A DNA stretch of 64,000 bases. Source: Xanthostigma xanthostigma. Taxonomy: Eukaryota > Arthropoda > Insecta > Raphidioptera > Raphidiidae. The position numbers and the translations under genes are program-made. The DNA lies in contig OY754464.1 of assembly GCA_963575645.1 (NCBI GenBank), positions 70,716,948 to 70,780,947 of the forward strand. The letters are read 5' to 3'. Under the pieces are notes generated by a model. It did no database searches. It saw only the letters and a list, made by a program, of their open reading frames with translations, and had not been told where the DNA came from. Numbering within the stretch: position 1 is the first letter of the stretch; every line of letters begins with the position of its first letter. This document shows, in pieces, positions 22,926-32,479 of this stretch.

Positions 22926-23250
22926 TAGATAGATAGATAGATTTTATTTCATAGTGACATTTCATGTCAAGCATTTAAAAACATACATAAATGGCAGATG
23001 CAACGAAAAGCTCATTCACACTATAAAAAAATTAATTTGTTCTCATTAAGCCTGTTATATAACAGTTGAAAAGCCATTTCTGCTTGAGTTTTAAGATCTT
23101 CAAACGTCTGACCATTATTTAATGACTATTTTAGTGTCTGCATATCATTTTCAAAAGTAGTTAGTAAATTGTTAAAATAAAAATTAAGTAATGGCCCAAG
23201 GACTGAGCCTTGAGGAACAACTATTTTAATATTATCACAGGACCGACTGA
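22926..23250 (-). pseudogene. LINE reverse-transcriptase fragment (Jockey-like) with (ATCT)n tail
   Basis: The minus strand around 23190-23240 reads VVPQGSVLGPLLNFYFNNLL, matching the (G/x)-VPQGSVLGPLLFxxYIND block of non-LTR reverse transcriptases. It then meets a stop. Further 3', DLKTQAEMAFQ resembles the segment after the YADD box, but the YADD box itself is missing, pointing to an internal deletion. The 3' end is 'gtcactatgaaataaaat' followed by (CTAT)n at 22926-22942, like the LINE tail at 1144. Confidence 0.8.
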
Positions 23251-23286
23251 AAGTCAAATAGTCAAACGAAATCGGCTGTGTTTTGA

Positions 23287-23439
23287 ATATATATGTCGCC
23301 GGGATATTGCCAAACCCGTGATATTATAATTTCACTTAGTGAAATTATAATATCACGACTCTTTGTCAATCGTGATATTGTAATTTCACTAGTGAAATTA
23401 CAATATCACGGATTTGGCAATATCCCGGCGACATATATA
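23287..23439. mobile_element. Nested palindrome: two hairpins inside one larger inverted repeat
   Basis: Outer arms 'tatatatgtcgccgggatat' (23287) and their inverse (to 23439) enclose two successive self-complementary units centred on 'tttcacttagtgaaa' and 'tttcactagtgaaa'. Each unit is a near-perfect hairpin of about 39 bases. The arrangement is a cruciform within a cruciform, and is a typical foldback MITE rather than a gene. Confidence 0.85.
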
Positions 23440-23605
23440 CACATTTCTGTGGTCTCGCAATACGATGTACAATTCGAAATTTGTCTGAAAATCGTATCAG
23501 AAACCCAACAGTAGTATATTTTTGAGGTTCTTGTAAATCAAAGATAAAAATGTGTAATAATAGCCGCCCAACTCCGGATGTAAATTTAGTGTATAGAACT
23601 ATAAT

Positions 23606-24151
23606 AGGGGGAGCATAAAATTGTTGCAGGGAATCAAGAGGGAAAGTGTATAGTGCAAATGTTTTGTTTCTAATTTGGTGGAGGTGACACGTTTTTTCAA
23701 GGTCAACTTCATATTCTCGAATGAGAACCTCTATTTGTCGTGGCAGATTCGTATTATCTGACTAAAAATAGACTACTTTTGTCCTTTTTTATGAAAAGGT
23801 TACTTCTTTGAGATTTGTGGCGAGGAAAGATCAAAGCTTTAAAACCTTTTTCTCTAAAGTTCTTTTTCGAGTAACAAATTTGAAAAACTCTAAAATTTTG
23901 ATTTTTTCTTGCCGGATAACTAAGAAATGTGACATTTTGAGAAAACAAAAAAATGTTTGGTACAAAAGTTTAGTCAGATAATACGATTCTGTGAAGAAAA
24001 ATACAGGTTCCTATTTGAAAATATGAAGTTGACTTTGAAAAAACGTGAAACTTCCGTCAAATAAAAAAAAAAAAACATTTGCACCATCGACTTTTGCCTT
24101 TGCTGCCCTGCAACTTTTATTCGTAACAATTTTTTAGCGAATGCTCCCCCT
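23606..24151. mobile_element. Inverted-repeat element without coding capacity
   Basis: 'gggggagcataaaattgttg' at 23606 and its diverged inverse, ending 'tgctccccc' near 24151, define arms of more than 150 bp. A central section is 'actaaaaatagactactttt'. Degenerate 'ttttaaaatgaacaccc' motifs adjoin the right end. Confidence 0.65.
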
Positions 24152-24580
24152 TCATTTTAAACACCCTGGTCATTTTAAAATGAACACCCAGTATATAAGT
24201 AGCTTTCTTGTGTTAGCGGGCACACAGAAAAAACATACTCTAAGAACTTTGGTTTATGTATGTAAGCAGTCGGGCAAAATCGGGCCAGACAATTATCATA
24301 ACCTTCCCCTAGAAATAAGCTATCGAGTAAAAGTTGTATTCAAATCCGTTCAAAAACTTTCGTGTTTTTACACAAAGAAACGCGAACGGAAACTGCTTTA
24401 TTCAGATTGGCCTGCAATTCAGAAATAGACGCGAAAAAAGTTCCACAAATCAAAGAGTGGCATAAATAATCACCGTCGTAAAATATTAAAAGAAATCGCC
24501 AGGTTCAATTTCGAGAAAAAAATAAGTTTTATTAAAAAATTTGTACCGGCCACTGGCAAATTAAATTTCATAGTATGCAC

Positions 24581-24809
24581 CATAGAGATAAAAGTAACTA
24601 GAGTTCGCTAGTTCGTATGCTTGTCGTAAGTGAAAGTGTCCTCAGTTGAGAGAGAGAACGCTGCAGCGGGTCCAGAAAACCAGATATATGTTTACTCCAA
24701 TCAGCATTGTTTTGTATCATTAGTTACCACAGAGATAAGGAACTTTTCTCTCTCTGAATTGCAGAAACTTTCACGGCTCACTCGCGTACTCTAGTATAAT
24801 ATTTCTATG
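24581..24809. mobile_element. hAT MITE (CATAG family), copy 2
   Basis: Perfect 8-bp duplications GTATGCAC at 24573-24580 and 24810-24817. Ends CATAGAGATAAAAG and inverse CATAGAAATATTATACTAG. Otherwise close to copy 1 at 22325-22532, including 'agttgagagagagaacg' and 'tttgtatcattagttacca'. Confidence 0.93.
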
Positions 24810-24875
24810 GTATGCACTCGTTAAGGACTAACAAAATACAAACCTTGATCATTACTTATGTAACTGCTATAAAAT

Positions 24876-25118
24876 TTGGATAAAATGCATAGTTTTATAG
24901 TCAGTTATTATCGGTTGTTCTATCGTGATGGTCATGAAATCAGTATGGCACATTTTACTAATATTGAAAAAAAAAAACAGATATGGTCTCGTAATACGGT
25001 GATTGGTGAAGCTGGTGGAAATTCTGCGGAAGCATGCAGACGATATGTTAACAGTTTTCCCGGACGTCGTGTTCCTGAAACAAGCACTTTTAATAAAATT
25101 GCAGTGCAACATTTGTGA
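24876..25118 (+). pseudogene. DUF4817-like helix-turn-helix transposon protein, decayed
   Basis: An 80-codon ORF. The stretch MAHFTNIEKKKQ then GEAGGNSAEACRRYVNSFPG and RRVPETSTFNKI resembles the DUF4817 helix-turn-helix domain found at the N-terminus of many insect transposon-derived proteins. Residues between the two parts do not fit, suggesting small frame changes, and the ORF stops directly after the domain. No catalytic domain follows in any frame. Confidence 0.65.
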
Positions 25119-26891
25119 ATTTTTTAATAAACTTTCTAGTTTTGTGTATAACTTTTCTTTTATTTAATTTTGCGTTCGTTTTTAGAGACTAAAAATACAT
25201 TACATTACAAGTCAAAGATAGTCAAAGTTTGGAAAATGTTTACATCTCGGATTTTCGACGATAAAGCGATTAATTCAATAATTATGGTGAGCATATGATT
25301 TTCATCTTAATACGTTAATTATCGTTTGCACAGAAATTATTAGTAGTTTTAAGTCGCATTAGGTATGGTCTATGGATATTAACAAAAAAAGGTAAAATTC
25401 TACTGAATGGGCACATGCGAAAACGAAAACGGGGTGCTGTTGATGCGATGGTGTTTTTGTTGAAAAGGAAAGGTGGTATGGGAGAGTTCCTAACTGGGTG
25501 CTGTTGATGTTAAAAGAATATAATTTTGTTTTAATAATTTATTTCAATTGGTGTAGACAGTTTCGTGTAAATCGCAGATGTCCATTCTGCAAAATGTTAT
25601 CAAAAGACATCAATAAATCCGTTTACTGTAATATTTCCCGTTATTTCTATTCTTATAATCTTGCATTTAGAGAATGTAAAATAACAAAATTAGAATGATT
25701 TTATTTTTTATATGCAGCCACATCGACTATTTTGTAGGCGAATTGAATTTATGTTTCAAAAATAACACAATTAGATAATTTTTAGTGTATTGAATAAATA
25801 AAACCACGTCATTATTTCTGTTGCTGATACAATTTTCATAAGCGTCGAAATAAGGGTGGGTGTGGGCTTTTAATTTAATTTTAAAATCGTATAAAATTAA
25901 ATATTAATTCATCCTAACATACTCTTTTAGATTTCATTACAGCCACCTTTTTGTCGCGTTGAGTGAGAAATAGGAAATAAGTGAGTAGTCAGTTGAATCT
26001 AGATAGTATTGAAAATACATCAGTCCGAGTGTATATCTTGTGTGAATTGCGACAGTTGAAATTATTAAAGGAAGTCGTGAATTAATCTGAGGTTATATTT
26101 TTCTTTGTAATCTATTTTTATAAAATAATGATCAATAGATTTCAGGATTATTTTTGTATTATTATTATACACATCATTACTGCATTATGAAGAGTCATTT
26201 ATTTATGATTACATGTCTTGGTAGGAAAAGAGAACGTGACCTATTAATCAATCTATAATCATATTCATCAAACGCCCGCTTTTCATGTCTTACTGCAATG
26301 CAAGTTTTTATAAAGCATTCTGTGATATGAAGTCGGCTCGACTAGTGTAATAAGGTGGAGTCGAAGGTTTGACATTTGACAATAGAAAGCGAAGCTTCCA
26401 TTGAGAACCGAAGATTTTTTTTCAACGAAAAACGGAGATCTCTGTTTACAAATAATATTCTCAAATATTTTTTTAAAGTTGAAAATCGCATCAGTACCGT
26501 TCATTAGTTCTCTGATTTTAATTTTTTCATTGAGTATCCGTTGCCTCCTGATTTAAAAATAGAGTCATCACTGGTAATCGCGTACTGATGGCAACAATTA
26601 GCATACAATAACAATTAAGTATATTGTATTGTTGTTTTGTGTTCTTGATAATGGAATAGAACTTTATAACTTATATAACAAAAAGGTTTTTGGTGTAAAC
26701 ATAATTAACTCGGATTAAAGTTAATCAAATAAAAGTAATTAGCAATCTTTTTCTAGGCCATAATTCATTGTATCATATAACATAACCTTCGTACTGAGTC
26801 TGACTAGAAAATTTTACATACGGTACGAAAATATCGAAAATTTTTTAATACATTAAAATAAAATTAAGACTTCACACTGCATCGATACGAT
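25119..26891. other. Intergenic sequence, no gene seen
   Basis: Only short spurious ORFs. No repeat boundary, RNA gene or conserved domain was recognised apart from generic AT-rich sequence. Confidence 0.5.
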
Positions 26892-28045
26892 CAGGGCCCT
26901 CGCGCCCTATAGTGCGATGTGTGCGATGCACGCGGGCGGCAAATGGCCTAGTTGTGTTATGTTTTTTGTACTGTATAGAAAAAATATATAACTGATATTA
27001 TATCAATTTTATTTGCATACTCAAGCTTGCGTGAAAACTCTTACGAGTAGTTATTTATTTTTTAATGAAATTCGAATTCGAAATATTTCGCGCGCAGTTT
27101 TCGATTCAATAGTTAATTCACATCAGGCGCGTAGACAAGGCGCCCCTATCGGGAGACTCCCGCGTATGTTTATATCTTGAATTTTCCTCTCGATTCCTGC
27201 AAGAGTGCGAGTGAAGTAAAGTATTTTTCAATCAACAAATACTTTTTACTAATTGATAAACTAATGATTATTTTGACTTAATGAATTCTCTCAGCTCAGC
27301 GGTGAAACTAAATTCATAAGTACGACAGGAGAAGAACGCCGTGAAAAATCGCACAAAGTAAACTGTTTTTGTAGAGAACAGTTTACTCTGCGGAGTGATT
27401 TTTTTAACGTGAAGAGAATTTTTGAAGTCACTCTGTACGGAGTGAATTTTCAAAATTCACTGTTTAATGTGTTTCATTTTAGTTGAATATATTTCAGAAT
27501 TTTTAGCTCCATGTTTCAATGATTGTGTTTCGTAACCGTTTTTGTGCTCGACTTTTTTGAAATCTTTTTTGCTTAAAAATTATTTCATCCCGCTTTTGTC
27601 CTGATTAAAAATTTGACTCGTTTTTACTTTTAGCCTATCATTTGTAAAGTAGCTTTCACTGTTACATTTTTCACATTTTTATTTGTTTTCAAAAATTAAT
27701 TATCTTATTAGTATTTTTACCTGTCCAAATCGTTTTGTAATGACGATGTGAAGTGAAGCATTGTTGCATTTCAGGAAAGTAACAAAAGAAAAAAACCTTC
27801 GGGTGCACAATTTCGGCAACTTAAGAAAATTAGACAAGAAGAAAAAAACAAAATGTCTGATTCTATGAAGAAGTATTTGCAAAAAGACAACGAAACGAAG
27901 TTTCTATTAATTGCACTTACAGTATTAGTTATTTAGGATTTTTAACGTTTTTCAATTTGACATATCGTCTAGTGAGTTTATCCCCAATAAGGGGCGTCAA
28001 TTATGAATCCGCACGCGGGCGGCGTAAGGCCTTACGAGGGCCCTG
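26892..28045 (+). mobile_element. hAT element with CAGGGCCCTCG ends, internally deleted
   Basis: Perfect 8-bp duplications GATACGAT at 26884-26891 and 28046-28053. Terminal inverted repeats CAGGGCCCTCG and CGAGGGCCCTG. Subterminal GC-rich blocks ('gcgggcggc' on both sides) contrast with the AT-rich interior. It retains a transposase N-terminal piece at 27772-27900, so it is a deletion derivative of an autonomous hAT. Confidence 0.93.
27772..27900 (+). pseudogene. hAT transposase N-terminal fragment (KPSGAQ type)
   Basis: In frame from 27772: QESNKRKKPSGAQFRQLRKI followed by RQEEKNKMSDSMKKYLQ. The K-(K/R)-x-SGAQ-x-R-x-x-(K/R) opening is the signature of hAT transposases of the zinc-finger MYM-type-1-like group. 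A 'ttgcatttcag' acceptor-like site lies just before it at 27763-27773. After about 43 residues similarity stops and the dimerisation/catalytic part is missing. Confidence 0.7.
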
Positions 28046-28053
28046 GATACGAT

Positions 28054-28510
28054 ATAAAACCGAACCGATTCAGTGTGCAAACATTTGTGTATTCTTTTGT
28101 TTTTTTAAGTATTGATTGTTGCAAGCAAAACTGGATTTAACTTTTTGGTACCCTGGGTCTTTATAGTGAGCGATGCCCTAGTTTTTTTTTTGTTGTTTTG
28201 GTTCATAGTGCAGGATCTAGGCTTTTATTATTATCGTCTTCTTTTAATATGTTTGTTTCATTTTCTAAAGTTCCACTATTTTTCCACATTCATATTAACT
28301 CGCTTATCGTGTATGTCGGACGTAACTTTGTAATTGATTTTAAACTAACTTCCTGATGTGATAGACTTGAAATTTATAACATAACTCAGAATTAGATGAC
28401 AATACGAGAAAATACTAAAATAGAGAAAAAAAATAATAAAATAAATAGAGAAATTTTAATAAATCCATGTAATTCATTTTTATTTATTTACCGTTGTACA
28501 AGCAATCATC
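28054..28510. other. Spacer, no gene seen
   Basis: A 73-codon hydrophobic ORF (28112-28333) has no motif and is not considered real. Confidence 0.45.
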
Positions 28511-28581
28511 GGTCTTAGCTCAGTTGGTTAGAGCGTCGTGGTAACAACGCAAAGTTCGCAGGTTCGACCCCCCATGAGCCA
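28511..28581 (+). pseudogene. tRNA-like sequence (tRNA-derived SINE head or tRNA pseudogene)
   Basis: Good A box and D-arm (TTAGCTCAGTTGGTTAGAGC) and B box (GGTTCGACCC), 71 nt. The body looks derived from an Ile/Val-type tRNA; the anticodon loop read as GTAACAA would give AAC. The acceptor stem has three mismatches and the anticodon stem one, so a functional tRNA is unlikely. It lies 38 bp before an inverted LINE fragment. Confidence 0.6.
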
Positions 28582-28619
28582 TATAATATTTGAATGTTTT
28601 TACGAGGTATTTTTGTTTT

Positions 28620-29110
28620 TCAATAGTTACTCCATGCTGATCCTATTCGGATGCTTAGTTCCTTGTCTTGTCTGTCCGTGAATGATATACTTTGTCCTAA
28701 GTATCTGTAGTCTTCTACTTGTTTTATTTCTGTGTCCTGTATGTGTAAATTACAATTTTTAATATTTGTCATAACTTGCGTTTTTTCTGTATTTATTTCC
28801 AAGCCCGCTTTTCTGCTTTCATTTTGTAGTTCCTTATACATTTCTTCAAGTTCTGTTTTTTTTTCTGAAAATAATATTAAATCGTCTGCAAATCTTAGGT
28901 TTGATAGTTTTGTGCCGTTTATATTAATGCCTTTTTTTCCCAATCTAATTTTCTTATTATATGTTCAAGAACACAGTTAAAGAGGTTTGGTGAGAGTGGA
29001 TCTCCTTGTCTTACTCCTTTTTCTATTTTAAAGGTTGGACCTATTTTATCTAATTTTATTTTCGTTGTGATATTTTCGTATATATTGATAAGTAAATTTA
29101 TATTGCACAT
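28620..29110 (-). pseudogene. LINE reverse-transcriptase fragment (RTE/endonuclease-RT type), frameshifted
   Basis: Two overlapping minus-strand frames give a continuous RT. The first (29110-28919) has IEKGVRQGDPLSPNLFNCVL, the second (28943-28620) has LSNLRFADDLILFSE with the FADD catalytic motif. It then has GLEINTEKTQVMT and EDYRYLGQSI, the usual order of a non-LTR RT from the polymerase core to the thumb. A frameshift separates the two parts near 28930. The 5' end is cut at a small hairpin (29107-29132). Confidence 0.85.
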
Positions 29111-29132
29111 ACCGCTAAACTAGCGGTATGTG
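29107..29132. other. Short perfect hairpin at the LINE break-point
   Basis: ACATACCGCTA, a 3-base loop, and TAGCGGTATGT make an 11-bp stem directly at the truncated 5' end of the minus-strand RT fragment. Confidence 0.7.
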
Positions 29133-29341
29133 CTTTATTATCGCTTTGTGCGTCAGAGCTGACTTTCGTTCATATAAGAAGTTATATCTAAGTTAATTTC
29201 ACACGAAATCCATTCAAATTGAAGCTTTTTGAAAAGAGGAGATTCTAATCTATAAAATAGAACCATTTTTAAATCAATTTGAGTTCATAAATACTATTAA
29301 AATTGTAATTGAAAATCACAAACAGCAGTTGTCGGTTGGTC

Positions 29342-29377
29342 TGTACGTATGTACGTACGTACGTATGTACGTACGTC
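29342..29377. repeat. (GTAC)n microsatellite
   Basis: A self-complementary tetranucleotide run of GTAC/GTAT units, able to form hairpins. Confidence 0.9.
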
Positions 29378-29632
29378 ACGACTCTACAGATCGCAATTTT
29401 GGTCGGATTGCCTTGGGTTATATTTTATTCACTTTGTTTACTATCAGACCAGAACCCTATTTAAATTCACTAAAATGTGTTCAGTAGTTTAATTTTTATA
29501 AACAGTTTTATTTTTTATTATTTTTGACAGCTAATAGTTTAAAAACAATATAATAATTGCTGTGCAAATATAGTGTAATCCATAAAACAAGTGCTACACT
29601 TGTATACCGTGATAACACCACTACACGTATTA

Positions 29633-29704
29633 GGCAGCCGTGGCGCAATGGTTATGCCGTTGGATCCCAATGGCAAGGTCCTGGGTTCGAATCCTTACGA
29701 TATC
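29633..29704 (+). pseudogene. tRNA-like SINE head
   Basis: CCGTGGCGCAATGGTTATGC (A box) and GGTTCGAATCC (B box) with tRNA spacing, followed by a T-rich stretch. The anticodon loop (GGATCCC) lacks U33 and the acceptor stem does not pair, so it is tRNA-derived but not a tRNA gene. The 3' neighbour at 29940-30365 is a LINE C-terminal fragment. Confidence 0.65.
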
Positions 29705-29939
29705 ATTGATTTTTTTCTTTTTTTTTTCTTTTTATTTTGTTTTATTTTATTCCACTTGATATTAATTATATATTATATTATGTATAGTTCTTAATTTTTT
29801 TTATTTTTGCAAACTTAAAAAAAAATATTTTTTTAATTTTTAATTATTTATTTCTTTAAATTTTTAAATCTTGTTAAATTTATTAAAAATATTTTTTAAT
29901 TGTTATTTTTTTATCATGCAGTGGAAAACTTGCGGGATG

Positions 29940-30365
29940 TGCACTTTTGGTTTTGCCAACTATATTTTTTCTCTATTCCTTGGGAGATCAGTGCTAACCA
30001 AAAAACAAACGAAACGTTTAGAAGTATGCCAAAGAAGAATGGAAAGGAACATGCTTGGAATAAGTCTTAAGGACAGAATACGAAACGAACAGATTAGAAA
30101 GGAAACAAATTTAAGAGACGTTAAAAATACGATTCTATTAAACAAATGGAACTGGGCAGGACACGTAATAAGGATGGCTGATGATAGATGGGCTAAGAGA
30201 ACGCTAGAATGGATTCCTAGAGATAGGAAAAGACAAGCCGGAAGACAAAAAACACGTTGGCGAGACGATATAGAAAAATTCATAGGAAAAAAGTATCACC
30301 AAGTAGCATTTGACAGATTCAAATGGGGAAAAATGGGGGAGGCCTTTGCCCAAATAGGGATTTGA
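29940..30365 (+). pseudogene. LINE ORF2 C-terminal fragment (endonuclease-RT type)
   Basis: The frame ending at 30363-30365 contains LTKKQTKRLEVCQRRMERNM, RDRIRNEQI-like, LNKWNWAGHVIRMADDRWAK and RKRQAGRQKTRWRDDIEKF. This is the conserved C-terminal block of insect 'endonuclease-reverse transcriptase' LINE proteins (W-x-W-A-G-H-V and G-R-(Q/P)-x-x-R-W-x-D-D). It belongs to the same protein type as the minus-strand RT fragment at 28620-29110, but in opposite orientation. The upstream 25 residues are not LINE-like. Confidence 0.85.
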
Positions 30366-30468
30366 ATGGGCTAATATTATTATTATATTTTTGTTTTTAC
30401 TACGTTTGTCGTTTTTATTAAGTAAAAAGAAAAAAATAATAAAATAAATAAAAAAAGTTTAATAAAAG

Positions 30469-30700
30469 TACCACGTTTTTAAGACGAACTAAAAAGTATA
30501 AAATAATGTTTTAACTTGTATAGGATTTGAAACGAAAAATGTGGGACGGATTATTCGTTCTATCTCATAAATAGATGCTTTCATTGATAGCTACTCCTAC
30601 ACTTCTTACGATATATAACTGTGCCCCACGTTTTTTGTTTCAAATCCTACAAGTTTAAAAAAATATTTTATACTTTTTAGTTTGTCTTAAAAGCGTGGTA
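30469..30700. mobile_element. Inverted-repeat MITE
   Basis: 'taccacgtttttaagacgaa' (30469) and its inverse ending at 30700 delimit arms of about 90 bp, which also contain 'aggatttgaaac' and inverse. No coding region. Confidence 0.7.
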
Positions 30701-30840
30701 AATTGAATTTTTTTAAAATTTATTTTATTTCATTATATTTGATCGAGAAGTAACTCATCTACATTTTCATTAAGTGATCATAAATTCCTGTGCAAACATA
30801 TAATTTTTAATCAGGCGATTATATATATAGACACGTATTA

Positions 30841-31685
30841 TAGCCCGCCATTCACTATCCTGCATGGCAGTCCGCCTTGCCGTCCGCCGAGTGATGCAGG
30901 ATAATGAATATGCTTGCAGTCTGCGCGGTGTCCGGCAGATGGACGCAGGATGATCGTTGCGTCCTGCTTGAGACCTGCAAGCTCCTCCCACTACTTGCAG
31001 TCCGCCGCGCCGGACTGTCAGTTGCGTGGCGCCCTGCACGGCGTCCTGCATTTTCGCGCGCAGTAGAGAATTTGGTGTTTTACATGTCTCAGGTATAATT
31101 TTGCCAAGCAATTGCGGTGAAATTTTGGTGCTAAATTTCAAACATTCATATGACCTTCCAGTAGCCAAGAATCGCAAAGTAGCCACCAATCGTTGCTCTG
31201 CAGAAATGCTGTTGCGCATCATAGTGTTTTGTCTTGTTATTATTGGTGCCACTTTATGTAATAAATATCGAAAAGTCTCTTCATCCATCCTTAAGTAATT
31301 TTTATAGTCATCAGGATCAATTTCCTTTAACATTGTAGCGTCACAAGCACAAATACATTTCTTGTGACGAATCTTTAACAGTTTCTTTTCCCATATTCTT
31401 TTTTTATTTTTTTCTAGTAATAGAACCAAACATAGTAAAATAGCTATTTTCTTTTTTTTGACAAGACAGCGTAGATTAGGCATTTTCAAAGAGAAACGTC
31501 ACTAGCAAAATAGGCAAAAACACTGACGACGGACTGCTTGCAGGATAGTGTGTGAGTGACTTTCTGCCTACGTGGCGGACTGCATGCAGGATAGTGAATG
31601 ACGGGTTTGGACTGCTTGCAGTATAGTGTGTGAGCGACTTCCTGCCTGCGCGGTGGACTGCGTGCAGGATAATGAATGGCGGGCT
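30841..31685 (-). mobile_element. PIF/Harbinger element, internally deleted
   Basis: TTA flanks both ends (30838-30840 and 31686-31688), the 3-bp target preference of Harbinger elements. Ends AGCCCGCCATTCAC and inverse GTGAATGGCGGGC-type. Subterminal 'ctgcatgcaggatagtg' motifs are repeated several times near both ends; the right end carries two direct units of about 75 bp. The interior holds the N-terminal part of a Harbinger transposase on the minus strand. Confidence 0.85.
31058..31489 (-). pseudogene. PIF/Harbinger transposase, N-terminal fragment
   Basis: Contains LKEIDPDDYKNYLRMDEETF, the block ITRQNTMMRNSISAEQRLVA and TLRFLATGRSYECLKFSTKI. This is the conserved pre-catalytic section of HARBI1/ALP1-like transposases ('R-M-x-x-E-T-F', 'I-T-(R/K)-Q-(D/N)-T', 'L-R-(F/Y)-L-A-(T/S)-G'). 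The DDE catalytic part is missing; after ETCKT the frame runs into terminal-repeat sequence. The element is therefore a deletion derivative that cannot transpose itself. Confidence 0.85.
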
Positions 31686-31688
31686 TTA

Positions 31689-32479
31689 ATGCAGGTATAT
31701 TTTTCTTATTTCTTTCAAAACATGGAAATTCCGTGACTAACTTAAAAAAAAATAGCCTATGAACTTCGAATATTTTTCAATTTTATATTTCAAATGTATG
31801 AAACGTCATTAACGGTGGCGCACTTTAATAACAATTATAATCAATAGGTCAAAAAAACATATCGTTGGTATGCAGCGTTCATTAATTATTTGCTGCTGAA
31901 ATTATTTTGTTACGATGTTAATTTTAGTACTCACGTTGTATGAATACACTACTGTTAATAAAACTATAGGGTCGTAATGATTATCCGCATTCATATTTGC
32001 AATACACGAAAATTTCTCAACTTTTCAACTTTCGCAACTTTTACTGCGAATGTTTTTGTGTTTGTTTTGCGTGCCAGGTTTATTACATGTCTACGTCGTG
32101 TGGCGTCTGATTGGGAATAATAATATAGATCATATATATAACCATTTATTATGATACTAAATTATTTGATTATTCAATACATAATAGTAATTTGATTTTT
32201 TGTAATTTTATTAACATAGTATTAACGTAATAATCAATTTTGTAAAAATATTTTGAAATAGTAATTTATATACCTACCTATATTATTATTCGTAAATGAG
32301 GGTATTTTGACAAGGAGCTAGACATTATATTAAAATGAGCGATAGGGTAAATCACTCAAATCATATCATCTATATACCTATACCTACAGATAATAACATT
32401 AGAGTGTCTGTAATGTCAAAATAACAGCTTTTTTTAAAATGCATATGAAAGAATGAGGGAAAAGTATTACATACTACTT
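31689..32479. other. Intergenic sequence, no gene seen
   Basis: AT-rich spacer without recognisable feature. 'ctatatacctatacctacag' and similar motifs are lineage-typical low-complexity sequence. Confidence 0.5.

Noticed and set aside
26283..26504. 73-codon minus-strand ORF
   Set aside because: No motif and no neighbours; typical chance ORF.
28511..28581. Functional tRNA gene
   Set aside because: The acceptor stem has three mismatches and the anticodon stem is imperfect; A and B boxes alone fit a SINE or pseudogene better.
29633..29704. Functional tRNA gene
   Set aside because: The anticodon loop lacks U33 and the acceptor strands do not pair.
29960..30283. 107-codon minus-strand ORF
   Set aside because: Antisense shadow of the LINE C-terminal fragment.
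28511..30365. A single intact LINE
   Set aside because: The two coding parts are in opposite orientation, frameshifted, and lack the endonuclease and a connecting segment.
30904..31298. Plus-strand ORFs of 64 and 90 codons
   Set aside because: Antisense shadows of the Harbinger transposase fragment and its terminal repeats.
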